Positions 1 through 8,423 of a DNA stretch of 33,096 bases are shown one piece after another. The notes below the pieces were generated by a model, which saw nothing but the letters and a program-made list of their open reading frames with translations, made no database searches and was not told the origin of the DNA. This DNA is from Hirudo medicinalis (Eukaryota; Annelida; Clitellata; Hirudinida; Hirudinidae), in assembly GCA_011800805.1 (NCBI GenBank), contig MPNW01000570.1:1-33096 (forward strand), read 5' to 3'. How positions within the stretch are numbered: the stretch's first letter is position 1; each line of letters opens with the position of its first letter. Made by a program: the position numbers and the translations under genes.

Positions 1-63
1 TAGGTCACGCAAACCATTGATGCGGCACGATGATCAATATCGCTGTCATGTTCTTGCTCTACT

Positions 64-289
<226 letters not shown>

Positions 290-470
290 ATAAGTCTGCC
301 TCATCATCTCAGGTGTTTCCGAGAGAATAACAAGCGGATATTTAAATTAGGTTTAATTTGTTTATTGTAAACAAAACTCGTCCACCAATCAGAGGCCGAT
401 GCTATTTTTAAACAACACTTTAACGATGCTCCAAGCAGTCAGCTTTGTTTGCTTTTACCGACTGGAAGGT

Positions 471-620
471 GCGATTAATTTCCTTTAACTGCGATTAATT
501 CAAATTAATTGCGACTAATTCCGATTAATTGTGATTAATTGTGATTAATTGTGATTAATTCAGATTAATTCAGATTAATTCAGATTAATTGTGATTAATT
601 CAGATTAATTGTGATTAATC
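471..620. repeat. 10-bp tandem repeat (NNGATTAATT)
   Basis: About 15 consecutive decamers of the form GYGATTAATT or CAGATTAATT, nearly all in strict 10-bp register. Only the first two bases vary between units (GC, GT, CA, CC); the second unit is diverged. The core holds the AT palindrome TTAATT/AATTAA, so AT tracts recur about once per helical turn. No coding potential. Confidence 0.93.
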
Positions 621-629
621 GCCGACCTA

Positions 630-1065
630 CTGTAGCGCCTATTTGAATATCGAATCTAAAATTTATGTAGCGCTCGGTTATTTATCATCATTATCTTCAG
701 TCTAGCATTTGCACACAGGTGAATTATGTGTATAATATATCATTTATATAGAGCCTACGTAAATCTCGTAGAGCATTTATATAGCGCCGACATAAATATC
801 TGTATCTCATGGAACATTTATGTAGCGCTTAGTACTGGAATTGAAGACATTGAAGGCATTGAAGTGCCTGGTGACATTTGGTCGATAATATGTGACAGTA
901 TCGCCGTAATGTCAAGTGTTTTTCGCTTTATATCCTGTCATTCGATTCTTTGCTACGATCTCACTCCGCAGAGCTGGATTCGAACACCGAACCTTTCGAA
1001 TGAAGGCTGTCATCCGAGTCTGTAGTTAGTATTCGATCTAGTTTAATTTATGTAGCACTGCATTC
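630..1065. repeat. Dispersed-repeat cluster with TTTATRTAGCGC units and a tRNA-like segment
   Basis: The motif ATTTAT(A/G)TAGCGC or close variants recurs near 661, 742, 774, 816 and 1046, with a partial copy near 632. Near 974-990 lies GGATTCGAACACC, which fits the reverse complement of a Pol III B box. This suggests an old SINE-like or composite repeat, with any tRNA part on the minus strand. A 99-codon open frame at 726-1025 runs through it but has no protein-like features, so I do not call it a gene. Confidence 0.5.
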
Positions 1066-1325
1066 AGAGGAGTATTGTTTGCTCTCTGTATTTTCCTTGA
1101 AATGCATTCCCAAAATACTTTGCCTGTAGACAAAAAATAGGCATTACACGAAGAGGGTTAAGTCATAAATTGTATCCACGTCTGACTTGTTCCAATCTCA
1201 GACTGCACAGGTGTGCTGAGGATTTGAAGTTTTGAATGACATTCATTGTCATTATCCATTGTTTTGGCGGATATTAAAACCTGAAGATCGAAAATAAATA
1301 TTTTATTATTTCAAAGACACGTCGA

Positions 1326-1965
1326 CACTCAGTTTTATTAATAAATTATGAATTAAAGTACAATGCTATTTTATTTTCAACAAAATCCATCGAAGATCAA
1401 GTGATTGATTGATTGATTGATTGGTTGAATGCTTGGCTGATTGAAGGAGTGATCGATTGATCTCTCCAGTGATAATCCAATAATTTCCAATTTTTCAGTT
1501 TTATTAATATTTTAAATTATGAATTACAATAAAATATTATTTTATTTTCAAAAAAAAATCCATCAATGACAAAATTGATCAAATGATTTATTGAGTGATT
1601 GAATGCTTGACTGATTGAAGGAATGATTGATTGATTGATTGAATGCTTGGCTGATTGAAGGAATGATCGATTGATTGATTGAATGCTTGACTGATTGAAC
1701 GAATGATTGGTTGATTGAAAGCTTGGCTGATTGAAGGAATGATTGATTGATTGAAAGCTTGGCTGATTGAAGGAATGATTGATTGATTGAATGCTTGGCT
1801 GATTGAAGGAATGATCGATTGATTGATTGAATGCTTGACTGATTGAAGGAATGATTGGTTGATTGAAAGCTTGGCTGATTGAAGGAATGATTGATTGAAT
1901 GCTTGGCTGATTGAAGGAATGATCGATTGATCTTTCCGGTGATAATCCAATGATTTCCAATAATC
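1326..1965. repeat. Nested tandem duplication with GATT-rich minisatellite
   Basis: A block at about 1326-1495 (CAGTTTTATTAAT..., a GATT run, then a GTGATAATCCAAT... tail) recurs at about 1497-1965 with the same start and end. Its GATT core is expanded into roughly nine 36-40 bp units built on GCTTGGCTGATTGAAGGAAT plus a variable number of GATT quartets. Unit length changes in 4-bp steps. All three minus-strand frames stay open for about 134-157 codons only because the units carry no stops; these are not genes. Confidence 0.9.
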
Positions 1966-2303
1966 AACTGTTTGAAATCGCGATAGCATTTGATAAAAAA
2001 ATGAATTTTTTTTATATTTTATTCGTGGATATTTCAACTTCCACTCAAATTCCTGATTCACTGAGCCGTGTCAAGATAAAACATATAGATTGCCAGTTGG
2101 ACCTTCTGCTGCCGTAGACGTGAAGTTGTTTAAAAATTAATAATTTATAAATTATAAATTATAAAATTAAAATAGTGTATAATTAAAATGCAATTAATAA
2201 TTTTTAATGCAACAAGCGATTATTATTCTTAAACGGCATGTTTAAATAATATTTATTTAAAAAAAAACAACTTGATCGCATCTATCTTCTTTCAGACTTT
2301 AGG

Positions 2304-2372
2304 ATCATCATCATCATCATCATCATCACAGCCACCATCACTGCCATCATCATCATCATCGTCGTCTTCGTA
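2304..2372 (+). repeat. (ATC)n microsatellite with GTC interruptions
   Basis: ATC run followed by a short GTCGTC block. It belongs to the same interrupted ATC/GTC family seen at 3.8, 4.3, 5.0 and 5.3 kb. The following 2380-2640 is GC-richer, unique sequence just upstream of a possible small gene. It has short open stretches but no convincing exon. Confidence 0.85.
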
Positions 2373-2643
2373 GTCGTCCACCACGGATCCAGGAATCGAC
2401 TTTAAACCCAGCTCCATCCAGGCGTGTCGTCGAATCAGTCAGCCGTGACATTCCGCAGATGAAGATCCAAAAATGTCGTCAGACTGACCACCATCGAAAG
2501 TCCATTTCCGACCTTTCGAACCTTTCCATTTGAACTTTAACCTCTCGCCCTGAACTCGCTGAACCATTAAGGGCATCGATACCCCCACTGTTCAGTGCCC
2601 TGAAGCCACCCGAAGTATCCATTTCCACCAATCACCCACCAAA

Positions 2644-5291
2644 ATGCACGGAAGGCTGGGCCCCTATGCTGCCGGTACACCGGACGACTTTGTTGGGTGA
2701 GGGTTACTTCTTATTTTTACTTCCTTCTACTACAAGTAACCAAGTCGCCAAGTGATTCCGATGTCAAGAACTGATGAGGACGACGACGTGATTATTATTA
2801 TTATTGTTATTATTATTATAATTATTGTTATTATTATTATTATTTTTTTTTTTTAAGCAACTGATTAACTTGAAAATAGAATTGTTGACAAGTGAAATAT
2901 TCTGTTTGTTTTCAACAAATTAAGTTGATAATTCACTGAATTAAGGTGATAATTCACTGAATTAAGTTGATAATTAACTAAATTAAGTTGATAATTCACT
3001 GAATTAAGTTGATAATTCACTGAATTAAGTTGATAATTCGCTAAATTAAGTTGATAATTCACTAAATTAAGTTGATAATTCACTGAATTAAGTTGAAAAT
3101 TCAAAAAAATCATGTTGAATATTCAATATTTTCTCATCAGGACTGACTTCGGGACTCTGGAGAACCACAAGAATGCAAGTTCTGACGCCGTCAAGGAGTC
3201 CTTGTTCACGAGTTTCGAAGATGTCAAGGTGAGATTGTGTGTGTGTGACTTATTGTCATTATTAATAACTTTATTATTATTATTAATATTATTAAGTAAT
3301 TATTATTTACTATTATTAATAATAACATTCTTAATAAATACAATTTTTAAGAAAATCATTGATTGAGGAACAGTCCTCCAGTGTCATCCAGTAAGACTCA
3401 CGATAATGGAGGCCATGGAAAACATAGATATTAGGGACAGAAAGCACAGATGCGAAAACAAGGAACATAGATATAAAAGCCGGACCGACGTTAACAGAAC
3501 ACCATAGAAAGAGGAAACAATGAAATTATAATAAACAAGAAACCAGACATGGTGTGCTTGGTACTTGTACTCGGGCCTTAAGTACTTGTATTTGTACTTG
3601 TACTTCGGCCTCGAGTACTTGGTCTCAAGTCTGAAGGAAACCCCAGAACGCACATGGACCGGAGTTATAAGGGCGCATAATATTTGCCCTCACTAAATTA
3701 AGCTCTGAAAGATGATTGGTCGGTTCTTAAGGGATAGCCCCCGCTGGTGAGATTTTATTGGTTGTGAGGTTGATGCCATTCATAGAGTGATGGATCATCC
3801 TGGAAGAGTGAAATAACTTGAATTCACGTTTCATCGTCGTCGTCGTCATCATCATCGTCATGGTCGTCGTCGTCGTCATCGTCATCATCATCATCATCAT
3901 CAACATCATCATCACCAACCATCATCATCACCAACCATCTATCCACCAATCCAACTGCAATGCATATTTTTTAAGAATTCAACCCCGCAGAAAAATTAAT
4001 TATTTGTTGAATCGCAGAGCCAATTCACCAACGGGCGCAATAAACATATTAATTAAACGGGGGTCAAAAAAGGTCACCTCCCACATCCGCCCAATAGCAG
4101 TGAGGACAGACCGGAGTACCCGAACAATCAGAAAAGTAGGTGTGGCTTGGTCTCTGGGAAGTCCCGAAAGGATTATTTTTAGTATCACTAAACAACTCCC
4201 TAAAAACCCAGAAGGGTTTTTTTTAGAACAAAATTTATTTTACCCCAATCCTGATTGGTTGGTTTGTCTAATTTTAGCGAATGAAAAATCAAGGCTAGCC
4301 CATTGGCATCCTGCACACCTCTCTTGCAAATTATCATTATCATTGTGATTGCCATTGTCACCATCGTCATCACCATAATCAATGTCATCATCATCATCGT
4401 CGTCGTCGTCGTCATCACCATTTGGATGGAGCAGGTGGTTCTAATTCCACCTGGAACACTGAACCAAATTATTTTGCCTTTCAATTCCAATTTTATTTTA
4501 CTTTATTTGGAGCTGGATTTTAAAAATTTATTTGCAAATGATTGGATGTGATTGAGTGATTGAACGAATTGCAATCAATCAATCAATTGAACTAAAGTCA
4601 ATCAGAACTCTATTAATTCGTTCATTCACGTTCGACATCTCCATCATTTTTTTGTGGGGAGGGGTACCCTTTAATTGGATATCATAAATTCATCTGGTAA
4701 AGAATTCTTTAAAGTCATAATTAATTATAATTAATATAAGTAATTATAGTTCCCCAATCAATCCGTCTGCCTCGTTGGAATCTCAAAACAGGTTTGAACA
4801 AGAAACTCGAGGAGATGTTGGCCTGGAGAAGAAAGACAATTTAACATCTACTGTGAAGGTCTATAAGCGCATAGGTTATAGGTTCAACCACCGCAAAGAC
4901 AAGGGTGCTTCGTTTTATCCCTAAGGGGGGAGGGGGGAGGGGGGAGGGGCATATCCTACTCCACCCTGATGATCTTTATCCATGGTTTCTCAATTTTCGA
5001 CTTTTAATTTCCCCTTTTTTCATCATCGTCATCACCATCATTATCATCGTCATCGTCATCATCATCGTCGTCGTCGTCTTCTCATCCTAAGAACCTGTGG
5101 AGGCATAAGCCGGCAGAAAGTATGAGCACCGCAGGAACCTCGCTCCCATTGGTCACGTGACCCCAGATAAATTTGGAAGTAAGTAAGTAAACGTCATCAT
5201 CATCGTCCGTGTGTTCGCAGCTGTCACCGGATTACTGATTACTGGTTATCTTTATGGTGTTGACAACATCGTTACCAACACCATCGTGATC

Positions 5292-5323
<32 letters not shown>

Positions 5324-6856
5324 CGTCGTCGTCGTCGTCGTCATCATCATTATCACCATCATCATCGTCATCGTCGTCGTCATCATCATTATCATCGCCA
5401 CCTTCATCGTCATCACCACCACCATCTTTTCTCCCTACTAATTGATAGGGAGGTAAAGACTCTCCCCCCCAAAAAATCTCCGTACCGAGCCATGAGGGGC
5501 TCGTAATTATCGCACACTTATGAGACTCGATATCACTGGAAGTGGCGTCGAACATTGGAGGATGTTCTTTCATGATCGTTTTTTTTCTGCACTCTTTTTC
5601 CACCTTTTCCATCCATCCGTTCATTTCTCCATCCATCCATCCATTCATTCATATCTCCATCCATCTATCCATCCCTACAACCATTCATTCATAGCTCCAT
5701 CCATCCCTCCATCCTTCCATCCATCTCTCCATCCTTCCGTTCATTCATTCAATCAGCCATCTATCCATGCATATTTGCAATCTCATCCAGGTGATAAGTA
5801 ACATCCATCACACCTTCATAACTGCATACCTTCACCTCCGGGCAATCATTCTCACCTGCATGACGGATGGACTGAAAGTTGGTCGGACGACAACAACAGA
5901 ACAAAGGCAGACGACCTCTAGCTCTCCTGCAAGATGGCGTCACATAAGTTCCCGCACATAATCCTGAGAAGTTATGATTCTTAATAAATATTTAACAGCT
6001 TAATCATTCTGCTGTGGTTTAGTGATGCAGACGCTGTGTTATTCGTGAATAAAATAAAATTAATGGATGGATGGATGGATGGATGGATGGATGAATGGAT
6101 GGATGAATGGAGTCTAAATCGTCATCAACTTCAATTCCATAATAATAAAAACAAAAAGGTAAAATTATAAAATCCCCCCGAATATCTGTACGAGAAATAT
6201 GACGATTTCGAACAAAAAATTTTTTTTATTATTTTTATATTTTGACGAATTTTTAATTTCTCTCTGATTCTCGTTTGTGTTTGTGTTTTTCAATCAACAA
6301 TCCAACGATCTGTCTGTCTGACATGTCTGATATGAATTTACTGAGATCAATTTTCGATTAGTGTCGGCCATCTTTGTTAAAATGGCGATTGGTTGAAATG
6401 GACGGACGCCATTTTTATTTCAGAAGACAATGTGTTTGCAGAATCTTTTGATCTATTCATCTAAAGAGAAATACTTCCGGTAATGGTAATAGCTGTTTTT
6501 TATAAAAAAATAAAATAAAATAAAAAATAAATAAAATATAAACAATAATAGTGATAATAATAATAATAATAATAATAATAATGCTTGCAGCAATAATAAT
6601 TTAGAATTTATTTCATAATTATAATGATAAATATAATAACTATAATTCTTATATCTCAACCGCCTTTCCTCTATTCCTTCCATCAGTCCCTCTACTTAAG
6701 TCTGTTTGTCTTCCTGCCTCTGGCTGCTTGTGGATGGATGTGTCTCTGACTGCCTCAGTGTCCCTGTGTCCCCCTCCACTTTGTCAGAGCAATTCTGTCA
6801 AGGATTCAATAACGACTTTTGAGGACGCCAAGGAGCAAATAGGGGTTCGATATTAA
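2644..6856 (+). CDS. Tentative small three-exon gene with a repeated VKxSxxTxFEDxK motif; function unknown
   Basis: Proposed exons are 2644-2696, 3141-3228 and 6788-6856, about 69 aa. Exon 1 begins ATGCACGGA and ends before GTGAGG. Exon 2 follows TTCTCATCAG and ends before GTGAGA. Exon 3 follows a very good pyrimidine tract (CCCCCTCCACTTTGTCAG) and reads to TAA. The phases agree at both junctions (2, then 0). Exon 2 contains [16 protein letters not shown] and exon 3 contains [15 protein letters not shown]. Two distant, phase-compatible exons carrying the same motif is the main argument that they are coding. No signal peptide, membrane segment or known domain is visible. Further exons may lie in the 3.5-kb intron, and the upstream start is uncertain because the frame stays open to about 2563. 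No nearby poly(A) signal is obvious. I do not recognise the family. Confidence 0.42.
2791..2854. repeat. (ATT)n microsatellite and T-run
   Basis: ATT/GTT triplets ending in a poly-T run, inside intron 1 of the tentative small gene. Confidence 0.85.
2934..3112. repeat. 21-bp tandem repeat, about 8.5 copies
   Basis: Units of TTGATAATTCACTGAATTAA plus G, with small substitutions (GTGATAA, TTAACTAA, TTCGCTAA). Because 21 is a multiple of 3, the minus strand reads as a seven-residue repeat (VNYQLNS) for 82 codons, which is a by-product. The array ends about 28 bp before the acceptor of the exon at 3141. Confidence 0.93.
3557..3627. repeat. TACTTG-based short repeat
   Basis: GTACTTGTACT occurs in two linked blocks, each followed by CGGGCCT or CGGCCTCGAG (TACTTGTACTCGGGCCTTAA, then a TACTTGTACTTCGGCC version). 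This is a local tandem duplication. The minus-strand frame over it reads as a YKYKYK run and is not called as a gene. Confidence 0.65.
3831..3945 (+). repeat. (GTC/ATC)n microsatellite
   Basis: Blocks of GTC alternate with ATC and end in CATCACCAACC direct repeats. The rest of 3946-4320 is unique sequence with no supportable exon; its open frame merely extends from this array. Confidence 0.9.
4331..4422 (+). repeat. (ATC/GTC)n microsatellite
   Basis: Interrupted ATC and ATT triplets, then (GTC)5, the same architecture as the arrays at 3.83, 5.02 and 5.28 kb. From 4423 to 4920 I see only unique AT-rich sequence. Confidence 0.88.
4925..4949 (+). other. Candidate G-quadruplex
   Basis: Pattern G6-A-G6-A-G6-A-G4: four uninterrupted G-runs separated by single A loops. 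This is a near-ideal parallel-quadruplex sequence, in an otherwise AT-rich stretch. Whether it folds or acts in cells cannot be told from sequence. Confidence 0.75.
5022..5085 (+). repeat. (ATC/GTC)n microsatellite
   Basis: ATC triplets with ATT and GTC interruptions, ending in (GTC)4. Confidence 0.88.
5151..5162. promoter_or_regulatory. Perfect 12-bp palindrome with CACGTG E-box
   Basis: GGTCACGTGACC is a perfect palindrome centred on CACGTG. The core TCACGTGA is the preferred site of bHLH-zip factors of the USF/MITF/TFE class. An inverted CCAAT box (ATTGG) overlaps its left side. No transcription start has been tied to it, so a regulatory role is inference. Confidence 0.4.
5284..5427 (+). 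repeat. (ATC/GTC)n microsatellite
   Basis: ATC runs around a central (GTC)6 block and a second shorter GTC block. The minus frame is a polyaspartate artefact. Confidence 0.92.
5607..5770 (+). repeat. (CATC/CATT)n tetranucleotide array
   Basis: Degenerate CATC and CATT quartets with CTC and CCT interruptions. The next 5771-6060 is unique sequence with an AATAAA at about 5982 and an AATAAAATAAA at about 6048, but no convincing exon to go with them. Confidence 0.9.
6064..6112 (+). repeat. (GGAT)n microsatellite
   Basis: GGAT quartets with a few GAAT variants. From 6113 to 6550 I see no gene, only AT-rich sequence with short homopolymers. Confidence 0.92.
6553..6592. repeat. (AAT)n microsatellite
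   Basis: Pure AAT triplets between AT-rich flanks, upstream of the tentative exon at 6788. Confidence 0.85.
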
Positions 6857-6882
6857 CGATAAAAATAAGAACAGTAAGCAAT

Positions 6883-7034
6883 AATGATGATGATTATGAT
6901 GGTGATGATGATAATAATAATAATAATAACAATAATAATAATGGTGATGATGATGATGATGATAATAATAATAACAATAATAATAATGGTGATGATGATG
7001 ATGATGATGATGATAATAATAATAATAATAACGA
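6883..7034 (+). repeat. (ATG/AAT)n compound microsatellite
   Basis: Alternating blocks of GAT and AAT triplets. The block order GGTGATGATG...ATAATAATAAC...AATGGTGATG occurs twice, so part of the array has been duplicated as a unit of about 60 bp. It starts 27 bp after the stop of the tentative small gene. Confidence 0.9.
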
Positions 7035-7145
7035 TGGTGCCTTCCATTCCATTGGAAGTCTATATAAAGGAAGCTCTGGGAACCAAGACTCGCTCTTCCC
7101 ACTTGAGTGAGTTTTCGAGAGTTATTTTGAAATTCATTTTTATTC

Positions 7146-7222
7146 GTGTCAATTCACGTCAATTCATGTCAATTCATTTCAATTCATGTCAATTCATTTC
7201 AATTCATGTTAATTCATTTCAT
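7146..7222. repeat. 10-bp tandem repeat (AATTCATNTC)
   Basis: Seven to eight decamers alternating AATTCATGTC and AATTCATTTC in exact 10-bp register, which makes a 20-bp higher-order unit. Together with 471-620 this is the second AATT-phased decamer array in the window. Confidence 0.92.
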
Positions 7223-7468
7223 GCTTCTGAGGTGAATTTTGAGTTACTAAAATTGATTAGAGCAACACAATTCAGTCAGCAAAGTAATTTTAAATGAATT
7301 TTTTGCGATTAAAGGTTTTAATTTTTTCCGAATTAATTACCGTAGCTTGAGTTTAGCGATTTGGCGACCTCTTGAAAGTACCTCATGCTGATTTGTTTTT
7401 CATGAGTGAATAAATATTGACAAATGTCCATCCAAATTGCTGGATTATAACTATCATATTTTGCAAAT

Positions 7469-7525
7469 ATATATATAAATATAATTAATTAGGATTATAT
7501 TTATTATATATATATATATATACAT
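7469..7525. repeat. (AT)n-rich stretch
   Basis: Two AT dinucleotide runs separated by AATTAATTAGGATTATATTT. It is a low-complexity spacer before the splice acceptor at 7576. Confidence 0.8.
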
Positions 7526-7652
7526 TCACCTGAAGTATTGCAAGTCATTTCACCTTAGCATTTAATTCCCTTTCAGATATTCCCTTCTCAAAATTCCGGT
7601 CTTTCCAAAAAACCTTCCAAAATCTCTTCAAGTCCAACGTCAAGTCCAAGAG

Positions 7653-8378
7653 ATGCTCTGTCAAAGGAGTTTCTGTCTGATCCTGATGATCCTTCTGGCA
7701 TCCCTGGTCCGCGCTAAACGCCCGGCTGGCTTTTATGGGTCGCAGATGATGGAAGGGGTCCACCCCAAGTCCTTCAGGATTTTTGAGCCAGAGAGGTACC
7801 GTGGTGATCTTCAACAAGAGGATTATGACGAGGAAGACGAGTCGAAGACCACAGGTTGGATTGATGGAGGAATAAGTGGATGGATACATGGATGGATGAA
7901 TGAATGAATTTATGGATGGATGGATAGATAGATGGATGGATGAATTAATGAATTTATGGATGGATGGATGGATGAACGGACGGATAGATAGATGATGGAT
8001 GAATTAATGGATAGTTGAGGGATAAGAAGAATGGATGAATGCAAAATGAATTTCAATGAGAAGACGCATTCACAGTTTACGTGATCCTTAATTAATCCTA
8101 ATTAATTATTAATTCTCAGGAATAATTAATCCTTAATGTACACCAACTATACACAGTCATCAAACCAGAGACATAAACAAATTACAATATTAGATCTCGG
8201 TGTGTTGGCAATCATTAGGACTGATTGATCGAAGTTGGTAACACAATTTCTGAGGGGCATTTATGTTTCGCCCCTCAAGTGGGGAGTTCAAACCCCAGCA
8301 ATGCCCGAATGGGTTCAGCAATTGGTCCATCGTCATATTTTCGTGTTGCTTAAAATGTTTTTAAACATAATCACCACC

Positions 8379-8423
<45 letters not shown>

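Noticed and set aside
960..1020. Functional tRNA genes at the B-box-like sites (also 11012-11051, 12886-12950, 17758)
   Set aside because: None can form a complete cloverleaf with acceptor stem and anticodon arm; they fit SINE or tRNA relics.
1517..2061. Three overlapping minus-strand frames of 134-157 codons with SINQSFLQSAKH-type repeats
   Set aside because: The GATT-rich minisatellite has no stops in any of these frames. All three frames give repetitive peptides, which marks a repeat artefact rather than a repeat protein.
2865..3113. Minus-strand heptapeptide-repeat protein (VNYQLNS)
   Set aside because: Explained fully by a 21-bp satellite, with no start context, splice sites or poly(A) signal.
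4792..4921. Possible exon after TCTCAAAACAG reading [22 protein letters not shown]
   Set aside because: It needs a phase-1 entry, but the preceding exon of the tentative small gene leaves in phase 0, where it meets an immediate stop. No other partner exon was found.
5761..5943. Minus-strand 60-codon frame beginning [10 protein letters not shown] with a possible donor at CAG|GTGAGA
   Set aside because: Cys- and Arg-rich low-complexity content, no partner exon downstream, and a generic donor.
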